DNA of 64,000 nucleotides from Bacteroidota bacterium (GCA_016713645.1 JADJOU010000010.1:62001-126000), one strand, 5' to 3'; shown: positions 1-10,834, counted from the first letter of the stretch. A program made the numbers and translations. The notes: generated by a model not told the origin, from the letters alone.

Positions 1-798
1 TCATCGGATCGAGTGCTGGGATAAAATGGGTTGAGCGCATATTCGAAATATTCTCCGTGAGCACAACTGTATCTGTCTCCGATACAATCTTCTCTAACAA
101 GCGCTCTAATGCATCATTTTGAGGCATAGAACCGACCAGAATCATCTTCTTTTTGGATTGATTCCATTGATTTAAAAGTCGAATTTCATCCACTTGACTT
201 ATTGAATATTTCAATTGGCTTTGTTGAATAATTTTTGGCTCAATTGGCTTTGTATAGTCAACAATATCGTAAAGCGGTTCGCGCAATGGAATATTGATAT
301 GAACAGGGCCTTTATCCATTGCTGTGGCAATATTAAAAGCTTCATTGACCAATCGGTCGCTATACATCAAATCCTTTTCGTGATGGCAATCTACGGGCAA
401 TTCAAAACTCTTCTTGATATAATTCTTATAGATATCAAATTGAACGATGCTCTGATTTTCCCCTTGATCGATGGCTTCCCAAGGTCGGTCTGCGGTAAAA
501 ACGATTAGAGGAATCTTTTGATAATAGGCTTCTGCAATGGCAGGGGCATAATTGAGAACTGCACTGCCAGAGGGCACAACAAGCCAACAGGCGCTTGCAA
601 CTGCTGAGCCATCCCCAGGGCAAAAAAAGCGGCGCTTCGCTCATCGACGATGGAGAGACATTCTATTTCCTCTTGTCGATTAAAAGCGATGACAAGCGGT
701 GCAGAGCGCGAACCAGGAGAGATGACCACATATTTCATCCCCTTTTTCATGGCAATATTGGCAAGATGGACGAGATGTATTTTATCAGTTGAATTCAA
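1..798 (-). CDS. menD: MenD, SEPHCHC synthase (partial, one frameshift)
   Basis: Thiamine-diphosphate enzyme that joins isochorismate and 2-oxoglutarate in menaquinone biosynthesis; cytoplasmic. The N-terminal region carries the MenD signature ISPGSRSAPL followed by VDERSAAFFALGMAQQ. After a one-base loss near 575 the frame continues with GSAVLNYAPAIAEAYYQ and FTADRPWEAIDQGENQSI, also typical of MenD. The C-terminal half lies beyond the left edge. The start is uncertain: a TTG at 798 gives LNSTDKIHLVHLAN, matching the usual short MenD N-terminus, while an ATG at 855 would add 19 unconserved residues. A second menaquinone gene, menE, lies at 11967-13085, so the pathway is dispersed here. The family call is secure; the break is probably a sequence error because the gene is normally essential in respiring Bacteroidota. 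Confidence 0.88.
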
Positions 799-924
799 GC
801 AAATGAGATAAAGCGTTAAATAGCAGATTTCAATTGCGAATATAAGGGAATCCACCCAAGTAAAATCAAAGTTTTTATACTTAATTATTCTATAGAATTT
901 CGTATATTCACAAAAAAATATAGT

Positions 925-2694
925 ATGTACAAAGGCGGTTCATTTTTACTCGAAATAACAAATATCGATACCCTTTTTATACCTGAGGAATTTAGTGAGG
1001 AGCAAAACGGGATACGCACCATGGTGCGTGATTTCTGTATCCACGAAGTTCAACCCGTCATGAAGCATGCAGATGTTTCCAAAGACATACAACCTGCAAT
1101 TGATTTGCTCGAAAAAGCGGCTGAAATGGGTTTGTGCGGACTATCTGTAGAGGAAAAATATGGTGGCATCGATTTGGATTTTACCACTGGATTGATTGTT
1201 TCGAAAATATGGCCTTGGGTCTATCCTTTGCAACCTCTCTTGGAGCGCATACTTCCATCGGTTCATTGCCCATTGTCTATTATGGCACAGATGCTCAGAA
1301 AGAAAAATACTTACCCAATATTGTCACCGCAAAAACAAAGGCTGCTTATTGTCTCACGGAGCCTGGTGCGGGATCTGATGCGAATTCTGGCAAAACAAAA
1401 GCTATTTTGAATGAAGCTGGCACCCACTATCTCATCAATGGTCAGAAGATGTGGATCACCAATGGAGGCTATGCAGATATTTTAATTGTATTTGCGAAAA
1501 TAGATACAGATGAATTTAACAGCGTTTATCGTTGAATTTGCATTTGGGGGGATTACAAGAGGCGCAGAAGAAAAAAAATTGGGATTAAAGGGTTCTTCGA
1601 CCGTACAACTATTCTTCAATAATTGTCCCGTTCCAGTTGAGAACATGCTGGGCAATCGCGGAGAGGGATTTAAAATGGCTTTAAATATTCTCAATACAGG
1701 AAGAATAAAATTAGCTGCAGGATCCATTGGAGGCAGTAAATTCGCCTTATCTGAAGCGATGCAATACGCACAAGATCGCGTGCAATTTGAGAAATCAATC
1801 ATAGAATTCGGTGCGATTCAACATAAATTGGGACAGATGGCAGCGCGCATATTCTGCAATGAATCAGGCGTGTACAGATGTGGCGACAATATTGATGACA
1901 AGACCAGAGAGTTCCTAGAAGCCGGTGAAAGTCCATCGCAAGCCAAGATCAAAGCGATACGAGAATATGCTGTTGAATGTGCTATTCTCAAGATGCAATG
2001 CAGTGAGACCGTGGATTATTGCATCGACGAGGCCATTCAAATTTTTGGCGGAATGGGGTTGTAGTGCTGAAAACAGCATAGAATCAGGCTATAAAGACTC
2101 GCGCATCTTGCGCATCTATGAAGGGACGAATGAAATCAATCGCATGCTCGCCTACGGAGAATTGATGAAACGCGCATTTAAGAACAAAGAAATTGATATT
2201 CCGGGCGAATTCAAGAAAATTCCTTGGAATTTATTGAAAACATTTAGGCCATTCCAACCCAAGACGGGATTGACTTATGAGCGAAGCACACTCCGCAATA
2301 TCAAGAATACATTCTTATTGCTCGGTGCCATTTACTGGATCAGACGAAAAGAGAAACTCATCGACGAACAAGAAATCGTTATGAATCTCTCAGATATTCT
2401 CGCAGAATGCTATGTCGCGAAAGTGCTCTATTGAGAGTTGAGAAAAATTGCGACAAAAATTCCATGACCCTGGATTGGATACAAAATATGTTGTTTCAAA
2501 TTTATCTATATGAAGCGGTCCATAAAGTGAGAAAATCGTCATAGCATGATTATCATTAGTTTTTCAACGGGCATTGAGCGCAGAATATATATTTCCTTGA
2601 CCAAAGAATGTTGGGATCTTATCTAGTCAATGCCAAAACCTTGAGAAGAGGTGGTTGCAGAAATGATCCAAACTAAGATTTGGTAATATTTTAA
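925..2694 (+). CDS. Acyl-CoA dehydrogenase, long form (about 590 aa, many frameshifts)
   Basis: FAD-dependent first step of fatty acid beta-oxidation. Pieces in successive frames read as one protein: EEFSEEQNGIRTMVRDF at the N-terminus, CLTEPGAGSDANS and KMWITNGGYAD of the acyl-CoA binding region, RVQFEKSI and LGQMAARIF in the C-terminal helical domain, then FGGMG and RILRIYEGTNEINRM. The remains of the C-terminal extension typical of Bacteroidota long-form enzymes follow: AECYVAKVL, LLRVEK, YLYEAVHKV, FSTGIERRIY, VNAKTLRR, VAEMI. The family's end appears to be the TAA at 2692-2694, giving the usual length of about 590 residues. Breaks lie near 1205, 1512, 2060, 2430, 2540, 2630 and 2660-2675, clustering toward the 3' end. 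This is the most damaged gene in the window, so a true pseudogene is possible. Confidence 0.85.
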
Positions 2695-2744
2695 AAAAAT
2701 CTATTTCTAAGTCAAAAATAATTCGATTGTTTTGGTTTTAATCA

Positions 2745-2752
2745 TATATTTG
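2745..2752 (+). promoter_or_regulatory. Bacteroidota-type -7 promoter element
   Basis: TATATTTG matches the Bacteroidota sigma-A -7 consensus TAnnTTTG exactly and lies 22 bases before the ATG at 2775. A TTTG at 2731 and a TTG at 2727 are closer than the usual 19-21 base spacing, so the -33 box is weak. Only the -7 element supports the call. Confidence 0.35.
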
Positions 2753-2774
2753 ATTTGAACCAAACCAATCATTT

Positions 2775-4675
2775 ATGAGATATGCGCTAATTTTATTCCT
2801 TGGGTACTTTCCTTTTCAATCCTTTGCTCAAACAATTATTACACAAGACCCTAAAGAGCAAGCTGTTTATAAATACTTAGAATCCCTATCCAAAGAAGAC
2901 TATCGCGCATTATTCAAAAAAGAGCATCAAAGAATCCCATGATTATCAAAAGGTGGATCGCTCTAATACCATTGGATAGAAGATAAATCTCCTTCAATAA
3001 AAAATCTATTCAGACATTTAATTCCGATGCAAGATTTCCAGGAGAGTTTGAAGAATTGCAAGGAGTATTCATCTCCTGGCCATATACAAGTGGGGTGATA
3101 GATGTCCTATTGTCAAGTGAATACGCCAATATACATGGCAAGTTGGCAGAAGCTATTCAAAAGGCAAATGCCACGGTATATATCAATGTTTATCCAGCAG
3201 CAGATTCCAATAAAGTAAAGACTTTCATGAGCAATAAGGGTTATCAATTGACCAATTATGTCTTCTTGGTAGAACAATTAGATGATGTGTGGGCTAGAGA
3301 TTTTGGACCAGTAGATTATTATTATGGAGCCAATGACAGCATTGGTTGGATTGACATGAAGTATTATCTAGGAAGAGATAAAGACAATCTATTGCCACAA
3401 AAATGGGGAAAAAAATTGGGCTATCCTGTTCAAACAATCAAAACAAATTTTGAAGGAGGAAATATACTCATGGATGGAAGGGGAAGAATGGCCACTACGT
3501 CTATGGTGTTGACCAGCAATCAGATTGAGAACTTGTGGAGCAATACACAAACAAAGGATAGTATCAACCACTTTTTCAATCTCAATCAACTAGACGTCTT
3601 GCCCTTATTGCCGCATGATGGAGGAACTGGCCATATTGATTTATACATCGACATGATGGATGAGAATACTTATGTATTTGCCAAGTTCCAAGAGCAAATG
3701 AAGAGCATACCGCAATTTCAAGATTATACCATTGCAGCTAAAAATTTAGACACGCTCATTTCGAGAAGAAATAAGGATGACAAACCCTTTAAATTCAGAT
3801 TCATGACCTTGCCCCCTAAAGACAATGGATCTTGGTATACCAGCGGGACTGATTACAATATCTATACGAGAACCTACATGAATCACTTAATTGTCAATAA
3901 AACAATCATACAACCCATATTCCATGACAATATTGATGGGTTTGTGAAAGCCGATACAGAAGCAATAGCGGATATTCAAAGAATTTATCCTGGTTATACT
4001 ATTTACCCAATTGATATGCGCTCATATGATGGTTCAGGAGGTTCTATTCACTGCATCACAAAAGAATTACATGCACAAAACCCGCTTACTATAAGCCATT
4101 ATGCCTATACGGATACATTAGATTGGATGGGCTTTTTCCCCTTTGATGTGCAAATTCGAAATAATAGTGGTATTGCAAATGCATCCATCAAGTATAGGAG
4201 AAAAGGTGAGGCAAATTTTAAGACGGCCAATTTAACCAATACAAGTGCCGAAAATTTCATCACCAATTTGAATTTTGGTTCAGGAGAAACCATTGAATAT
4301 TATATCACAGCCACTTCCAATAATGGAAAAACCATAACCAAACCAATGACAGCTGATCAAGGCGGATATTATAGTTTTAAAATTAATGGAAGCGTAGGTA
4401 TAGAGACTGTCAAACCATCACACTTCGGCAAAATCTATCCAAATCCAACATCTGAAAAAGCATCTATAGATTTTACTTCTATAGAATCGGCCTCTTTTGA
4501 TTTAGCGATAATCAATTCACAGGGGCAGACAGTGAAGACATTGCATTATGATGATATTCAAGGAGCTAAAACTCTGCAACTAGATATCTCTGCATTAAAT
4601 GCAGGAGTTTATACATGTAGCATTCGAGTGGACGGACAATTGGCCTATACGCAAAAATTGATTAAAGGGAATTAA
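2775..4675 (+). CDS. Secreted peptidylarginine/agmatine deiminase-family protein with T9SS tail
   Basis: Guanidine-group-modifying enzyme of the PAD_porph family (Porphyromonas-type peptidylarginine deiminase and agmatine deiminase), predicted to be exported. The ATG at 2775 starts a signal peptide, MRYALILFLGYFPFQSFAQ; a frameshift near 2940-2990 separates it from the body, which is open from about 3040. Catalytic landmarks are WARDFGP, EGGNILMDGRG, the His/Asp pair in GHIDLYIDMM and the nucleophile Cys in GGSIHCITKE. An Ig-like segment follows (FDVQIRNNSGIANASIKYRRK), then a T9SS type A sorting domain beginning IYPNPTSEKASIDF and ending QKLIKGN. Catalytic domain, Ig domain and sorting domain is the layout of P. 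gingivalis PPAD. Plain agmatine deiminases lack a signal peptide and sorting tail, so a protein or peptide substrate outside the cell is more likely; that is inference. The stop overlaps the convergent next gene by four bases. Confidence 0.88.
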
Positions 4676-5214
4676 TCACCTTTGCTATCTCCTTTGAAAT
4701 GCGCCCATTTGTCTTTAAATAAGATATTGAATGAAGTCAAGCTGCCATAACATCTAGTGATGTATTGCTGCAAATGAACTTTGTCCTCATCATCTAATTT
4801 TGCATGTGAATTAACGTTCTGTTCCAATACGCGCAAGCGATCGCGCAACATGACGATCTTGTGAAAAAAAGTTTCGATGGGAAATTCTTTGGACTGCAAA
4901 TCTCCACTGCCGGGATGCAATATCATCTTTCCACGAATCCATTTATCGCCTAATTTCACTGGCTCGTCAATTACATTCATTTTATACAAGACATTTTCCA
5001 ACGCCAATTCTACATCTTCAATACTGATCGATGCTTGAGCAATTTCACTTCCCTCCACAACTTCAAATCCACTGTAGTCACGACCCAATTCCTTTACTTC
5101 AGCAGTATCATTGAAGTAAATGGTATAAAAATCCTTATCCATGGCCACAATGCAGCCTAACCCAAATTGAGGATGCTTAATTCTCGAACCAATATTCAGT
5201 TGAGCAGAATTCAT
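4672..5214 (-). CDS. Conserved hypothetical protein, 180 aa, N-terminal tudor/CarD-like segment
   Basis: I do not recognise a named family. The first 50 residues (IGSRIKHPQFGLGCIVAMD, then YTIYFNDTAEVKEL) look like the small beta-barrel found in CarD/TRCF-type and UvrD C-terminal tudor-like domains, which bind RNA polymerase or nucleic acid. The rest is predicted mostly helical and charged, with no signal peptide or membrane segment. The start is the ATG at 5214. The gene converges on the deiminase gene with a four-base overlap of stop codons and diverges from the lipoprotein gene at 5256 across 41 bases. Function is unknown; the nucleic-acid connection rests only on the fold-like motif. Confidence 0.7.
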   Translation of the reverse strand: MNSAQLNIGSRIKHPQFGLGCIVAMDKDFYTIYFNDTAEVKELGRDYSGFEVVEGSEIAQASISIEDVELALENVLYKMNVIDEPVKLGDKWIRGKMILHPGSGDLQSKEFPIETFFHKIVMLRDRLRVLEQNVNSHAKLDDEDKVHLQQYITRCYGSLTSFNILFKDKWAHFKGDSKGD

Positions 5215-5255
5215 ATCGTTTGTTTATTTTACAAACTTAATATCATCCACCAAAA

Positions 5256-5727
5256 ATGAAAATATATTTTTTACTTACTAGCACTTTTGACATTGACCTA
5301 TAGCTGTGATCGAGGATCATGCGGCAGTGTTCAATGCCCTCAAAATATGGCATGTTATAATGGTCTGTGCTCTTGCATCCCAGGCTTTGAAGGGGCAAAT
5401 TGCGATGTTGTAACCGCTAAAAAATATACGGGCATCTATAAAGTATTTGGAAATTGCATTGCTTTTGACTATATCAGTCAGATCAACTATATCGAACAAG
5501 GCCCTAATGCCGCCAACGAAATCACCATTACCAATTTCTTGAATTTAGGCATAGACATCAAAGGATTTATCGATGGGACGAGTATTACTATTCCCTCGCA
5601 ATTCACCACGAGCTATGATATATCAGGTTCTGGATTTTACAATCCCAACAATACTCAAATCGATTTTAAAATTACGTATTACGACTTTACCACAGTTAAA
5701 ACCTGTGATTTGAAGTATGTTAAATAG
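5256..5727 (+). CDS. EGF-like-domain lipoprotein (one frameshift in the signal peptide)
   Basis: Small predicted outer-membrane or surface lipoprotein of unknown role. An ATG at 5256 reads MKIYFLLTST; after a one-base loss in the T-run at 5285-5288 the frame resumes with LTLTYSC, a good lipobox with its acylated Cys. Within 30 residues of that Cys lies an EGF-like cysteine set, CPQNMACYNGLCSCIPGFEGANC. The remaining 100 residues are beta-rich and polar (ITITNFLNLGIDIKGFIDG) and contain two further Cys. Without the frameshift fix the only start would be a TTG at 5287 and the signal peptide would be lost. Such EGF-plus-beta lipoproteins are common in Bacteroidota. No specific ligand can be inferred. 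Confidence 0.72.
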
Positions 5728-5750
5728 AATTCAAATCACAGGTCATTTTT
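5701..5750. terminator. Bidirectional terminator between lipoprotein gene and clpB
   Basis: A 14-base-pair stem (ACCTGTGATTTGAA at 5701-5714 pairing with 5730-5743) is followed by CATTTTT. The left arm lies inside the last codons of the lipoprotein gene. The hairpin sits between two convergent genes and could serve both strands, although the T-run favours the plus strand. Confidence 0.75.
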
Positions 5751-5755
5751 AGTAT

Positions 5756-8357
5756 TTAATCTTTGGAAGATTTATTATAGAAAACCACATGCTCATCAAT
5801 CGCATCCACGCAAATCATCTCTTGATTGTTTAATTCCTTCGCTAGAATTTTCTTTGCCAGTGGATTCACAATTTCTTTTTGAATGAGTCGCTGCATCGGC
5901 CGTGCGCCAAACTCTGGATCATAGCCCTGTTCAATGATATAATCGATTGCGTTATCAGACAATTCAATCTGGAAGTTATTGTGCTCCATCATCTTTTCTA
6001 TGCTGCTGATTTGTATTTTCACAATAGCGCGAATATCTTTTTTGCGCAATGGATAGAATAAGACGATATCATCGATTCGATTGATAAACTCCGGTCGCAC
6101 CGTGGTCTTGAGCAATTCAATTAATTTCGTTTTAATTTCAATCCCTTTCTCATAATAAGCGATATCCTTATCCGATTTGAGCGAACCAAATCCATCGAGA
6201 ATGATAGAAGATCCAATATTTGAAGTCATGATGATGATGGTATTTTGAAATTTACCATCCTACCCTTATTATCTGTCAATCGGCCATCATCTAGCACTTG
6301 CAATAAAATATTGAAGGTGTCTGGATGTGCTTTTTCAATTTCATCCAACAATACCACGGAATAGGGTTTTCTTCTCACAGCTTCAGTCAATTGACCGCCT
6401 TCTTCATAGCCCACATATCCCGGAGGCGCACCCACCAATCTCGATACGCTGTGCTTTTCTTGATATTCACTCATATCAATTCTGATATAGGCGTTTTCAT
6501 CGTTGAACATATACTCGGCCAAAGCCTTGGCCAATTCAGTCTTTCCAACCCCTGTGCTTCCCAAAAAGAGAAACGAACCGATTGGTTTTTTAGGATCTTG
6601 CAGACCAGCCCTGCTTCTTCTCAAAGCATCTGAAACGGCTTGCACAGCCTCTTCCTGACCGATGATGCGCTTGTGCAATTCATCCTCGATGTTTAATAAT
6701 TTTTCGATATCGCTCTGTAGCATTCGCGTTACTGGGACTCCCGTCCACTTCGCAACAATCTCTGCAATATCCTCCGCTCCTACTATTTCCTTGAGCATTT
6801 TACCATTGCTCTGCAATTCTTGCAATTTGCCTTCATGTTCGATGATAGCCTTCTCTTGTTCTTTAATTAAACCATAGCGTATTTCGGCCACTCTAGCTAA
6901 GTTGCCTGCTCTTTCCGCTTGTTCCGCTTCTAATTTGAATGATTCAATCTTATTCTTCGTCGCTTGAATCTTATCGACGATGGCTTTTCATTATTCCATT
7001 TCGTCTTCAAACTTTCTTTTCGCATTCAAATTGGCCAAATTCTCATTGATCTTATCCAATTTCACTTTGTCATTTTCTCTCTTAATCGCTTCGCGCTCGA
7101 TTTCCAATTGCATTACCTTGCGCTCCAATTCGTCAATTTCCTCAGGCACTGAATCGATCTCCAAGCGCAATTTAGCAGCTGCTTCATCGATTAAGTCTAT
7201 GGCTTTATCTGGTAAAAAACGATCGGTGATATATCGCTGTGACAATTCAACTGCAGCTATAATTGCCTCATCCTTGATTTGTATTTTATGGAAACTCTCA
7301 TATCGATCTTTCAATCCACGTAAAATTGAAATAGCATCTTCGACATTCGGTTCATCAATCATCACTTTTTGAAATCTTCGCTCTAGGGCTTTGTCTTTTT
7401 CAAAGTATTTTTGATATTCATCCAAAGTGGTTGCTCCGATTGCTCTCAACTCTCCCCTAGCCAACGCTGGCTTTAGAATATTAGCCGCATCCATTGCACC
7501 ATCAGATTTTCCCGCGCCAACCAAGGTGTGAATTTCATCGATGAAAAGGATAATTCTTCCTTCACTTTGAATCACTTCATTGACGACCGATTTCAATCGC
7601 TCTTCAAATTCCCCTTTGTACTTGGCACCAGCGATGAGTGCACCCATATCTAATGTTAGATTATTTTATCTTCAATCTAGAAGGGACATCTCATTCCTGA
7701 CAATCTTCGGCGATTCCTCTGCGATGGCTGTTTTACCAACGCCTGGTTCTCCCACTATTGGATTATTCTTGATTTTCTAGAGAGGATATGCAAGACTCTT
7801 CTTATCTCCTCATCGCGACCAATGACTGGATCTAATTTGCCGATTCTGCAGATGCATTTAAATTGATGGCGTATTTTTCAAGTGCATTGAATGTTTGGTC
7901 AGAGGTGGCATCCGTTACTCGATTGCCTTTGCGCATTTCCAAAAGCGCTGTTTTGGTATCCTTTTCAGAGATGCCCGCATCTTTAAAGACTTTCGCTGTC
8001 GCATCATTTTGAGCTAGAAATGCCATAAAGACGTGCTCACAGAAACAAATTCATCTTTTGAATTTTTCATAAAAGATTGCGCTTTAATCAAGGTCTGATT
8101 GGCTGGATTGGTCAAATACACTTGTTCGTTAGAGCCTTGAACGCGCGGCTGTTTAGCGACGAGCTCAGTCAGTTTCCTGAATATTGGCGATATTGGCGCC
8201 ATTCTTTTATAATTTGATGAACTAAATTCTCATCTATATTCAATAATCCCAACGCCAAATGACAGTTGTCAATGGTCTGATTTTGATTCTCCAAGGCAAT
8301 TTCTTGCGCTTTTTGAAGTGCTTCTTGTGTCTTAATGGTGAATTTTCTAGTATCCAT
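5756..8357 (-). CDS. clpB: ClpB disaggregase (full length, several frameshifts)
   Basis: Hexameric AAA+ chaperone that works with DnaK to pull proteins out of aggregates; cytoplasmic. The span encodes about 867 residues, the normal ClpB length. Order from the ATG at 8357: N-domain starting MDTRKFTIKTQEALQKAQ; first nucleotide-binding domain with Walker A GEPGVGKTA (near 7735-7760) and Walker B ILFIDEIHTLVGAG; the long charged coiled-coil middle domain that separates ClpB from ClpA/ClpC (ELERKVMQLEIEREAIKREN); second domain with Walker A GSTGVGKTELAKAL and Walker B VVLLDEIEKAHPDT; arginine-finger region RPEFINRIDD; and C-terminal GYDPEFGARPMQRLIQKEI. The frame changes near 8185, 8020, 7840, 7660-7780, 6975 and 6230. 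Every piece is well conserved, so these breaks are most likely sequence errors. No heat-shock operator was recognised upstream. Confidence 0.93.
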
Positions 8358-8528
8358 GCTTTAGTTGTTTAACTAGCAATCTACTATCGAATACTATTCC
8401 AATTCAATATATTTCAGAGATAAAGGAAAACATGGCAGACATTGGTAATATTGGCAGAGGAACCAAATTGAAATGCGCAATTTCGTCAGCTAATCGCATC
8501 AAAAATCTGTCAAAATATCATCGACAAA

Positions 8529-9725
8529 TCAGCTTTTTTTCAATCCATAGCATATCCATAATATTCTAATAAGGACTGCCCAAATGATAGGATATGTTGC
8601 CAAATGATATTGCTGAGGCATGGTAAAAAAGAACAATTGTGTTGAAAGCAATAAACCTCCAATAATGAGCAAGATCATCTCCATAGAGCGCTTCATGCTT
8701 TTTATAAATAAAAAAATTGCCGTGAATAAGAAGATTGGATTGGCCCAAAGGATGTTGAAATTGTATTTAGTGACAGTATGTTCGGTGAATAACCATTCAT
8801 AAGTCATTAAGATGCCCAAGATACTGAGTACAATCATCCAGATTGCGTCCCAGACTTTAAAATGTCGCTTCTTCTTGTATTCAAGTCCCATAATCAAAAG
8901 CGAGAAAACAAGTATGATTGAATTGCAGATGAAAGGGGTAAATAGTTTAACTGGTTTATCAATCGCTGGAGCGATATAGAGTTCATTGACTCTTGAGACC
9001 AGTGGCGCATTTAATTTTTTATTATAGGAAAGGGCATAGGATTTATAGATATAATCTGGTAAAAAAGTCAATTCTTTTGCCGTAATCACTCTATCGCATC
9101 GCGTTCCCAGCAATAAATCCATCCCCCAATCCAATAGCGGAAGGGCTTTATAGGAATAGTTGTGAATGAGATTTCGAAATGTAAACTTGTCGGTATTCTC
9201 TTCATAATTCACTTGAAAATTGGCTGAATCTGCGATAAATATATCCCGCACCCTTGTGGCGCAATTGTCGAATAAAAAGTCATAGCGATAACCTCTATGC
9301 TCAGGCAATGCATTCCATTCCAAAAAAGCGATGATGCTTGCTTTTTGTTGACTATCTAGATATAGAAATTGTTCGTGTACTGAGCGATTTTGGTATTGAT
9401 AATTGACAATGAAATATTCAGTTGGCTCAGCATTGACATAATAATCCAACCTACCGTGAATAAAATTTTGTATAAATCCCATGCCAAAATCGAAAGTTCC
9501 ATAATTATAGACGACATCATAAGAAAGGCTAGAGTCTGAAACGCGAATAGCGGTATGTCCAAAGGTATTGTATATTTCATTGCCGCCATCTGCTGTGAGA
9601 ATAGAGATTCTCGTGCTTTCGCTGATTGCTTGAGCGACTAAACCATTCGATAAAAGTGAGAAAAGAATGACTAAAGCAAAAGGCGTTTCATGAAGGATTG
9701 ATTTGATTCTTTTTAATGATTTCAT
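8529..9725 (-). CDS. DUF4105-family membrane protein (Lnb-like periplasmic domain)
   Basis: The N-terminal half after a signal peptide (MKSLKRIKSILHE..., hydrophobic core FALVILFSLLSNGLVAQA) matches the DUF4105/Lnb N-terminal periplasmic domain: GNEIYNTFGHTAIRVSD, YNYGTFDFG and a conserved FDNCATRVRD. The Cys/His pattern resembles a papain-like hydrolase fold. The C-terminal 140 residues hold about five membrane helices (for example SIILVFSLLIMGLEY and PIFLFTAIFLFI). I chose the internal ATG at 9725 over 9755 because it begins the signal peptide. The start overlaps the restored 3' end of the upstream methyltransferase gene by 38 bases, suggesting co-transcription. Biochemical role is unknown; a lipoprotein or acyl-chain hydrolase role would be by analogy only. 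Confidence 0.8.
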   Translation of the reverse strand: MKSLKRIKSILHETPFALVILFSLLSNGLVAQAISESTRISILTADGGNEIYNTFGHTAIRVSDSSLSYDVVYNYGTFDFGMGFIQNFIHGRLDYYVNAEPTEYFIVNYQYQNRSVHEQFLYLDSQQKASIIAFLEWNALPEHRGYRYDFLFDNCATRVRDIFIADSANFQVNYEENTDKFTFRNLIHNYSYKALPLLDWGMDLLLGTRCDRVITAKELTFLPDYIYKSYALSYNKKLNAPLVSRVNELYIAPAIDKPVKLFTPFICNSIILVFSLLIMGLEYKKKRHFKVWDAIWMIVLSILGILMTYEWLFTEHTVTKYNFNILWANPIFLFTAIFLFIKSMKRSMEMILLIIGGLLLSTQLFFFTMPQQYHLATYPIIWAVLIRILWICYGLKKS

Positions 9726-10834
9726 AACAACAGAATTCACTTGGCAATGGTCCATTGTATAATTGGTATTTTTATTGGGTTTGAGTCCAATATTTTAAGT
9801 GCTTCTTTATTTGAGCTGATCATCCATGCTTTGAATCCTGCAAAAATATTTTTCAAGTGATGGCCGATATTTCTATAAAAAGCGACGATATCGTCTTCTT
9901 TCAAACGCTCGTCATATGGGGGATTGAAGATGATGGTGCCTGAATTCAAATTGGTGCCTAAATCAAAGAAATCTGATTTCAAGAAATTCATGCCGCGCAA
10001 TTTCGTTTCAAAGAAATTCATCTTGGCTGTATCAATCGCAGTGCCAGCAATATCGCAGGCGTAGATAAAATGTGATTTATCTGCAATTTTCGCAAGCAAT
10101 TCAGCGCGAATACTTTCAAATAAAGGCTTATCAAACTTGCTAAATTTTTCAAAACCAAACCCCTTGCGATAGATATTGGGTGCCATATTCGAGGCAATCA
10201 TCGCTGCTTCAATGGGGATTGTTCCGCTGCCGCACATCACATCATAAAGAGGCGAATTTCCATCCCATTCGCTGAGCAAAACCAATCCAGCTGCGAGGCA
10301 TTCATTGATAGGCGCTTCGAGTCCCTCTTTTCTAAATCCGCGCATAAAGAGCGGTTTGCCAGAAGTATCAAGTGAAATACTGCAATTATCTTGATAGATA
10401 TGCACTTGAATTCTAAAATCTGCATCTGTCTTGCTGACAGAAGGTCGCTCACCAAAGATATCTCTAAAGCGGTCTACAATAGCATCTTTGGTTTTTTGAG
10501 AGATATATTGAGAGTTATTGTATAATTGGCTATTAATAATCGATTCGATTACGAATGTCTGCTTGGTATTGAATAATTTTTCCCATTCAATTCCATTCAC
10601 TTCTTCATAGAGGGTTTGCTCATCAGGCACTTTAAACTCAAATAGCGGAATATACACCCGCAGTGCGGTTCTCAAGCACAAATTAGCTCGATACATCACT
10701 TCATTATCTCCCTCAAAGGCAATCCCACGAGTTATTTTAACAATATTTGACCCTCCAATTGCCGCTACTTCGCGTCCCAATGTATCTTCTAACCCTGCAA
10801 ATGTCTTGGCAATAAACTTCATATTTGTATTCAA
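9688..10834 (-). CDS. THUMP-domain rRNA guanine-N2 methyltransferase, RlmL/RlmK-L type (one frameshift near the end)
   Basis: SAM-dependent methyltransferase, most likely making m2G in 23S rRNA. The N-terminus carries a THUMP/ferredoxin-like region (KTFAGLEDTLGREVAAIGG, then LRTALRVYIPL). The catalytic domain shows YDVMCGSGTIPIEAAMIA (motif I), ACDIAGTAID (acidic loop) and the active-site motif NPPYDERL. The uncorrected frame ends at 9737 with an unconserved tail. Shifting one base in the A-run near 9775 restores YQLYNGPLPSEFCCYEI, which fits the usual end of this family, and runs to a stop at 9688. Start: ATG 10834 or 10822, both plausible. E. coli RlmKL is a longer fusion; this shorter form is typical of Bacteroidota. 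Confidence 0.88.

Noticed and set aside
215..792. Plus-strand ORFs over the menD region
   Set aside because: They are antisense to clear MenD motifs and show no family resemblance.
5756..8357. Programmed frameshifting in clpB
   Set aside because: Several breaks at unrelated positions, without slippery heptamers or stimulatory structures, and similar breaks in many genes, point to sequence errors.
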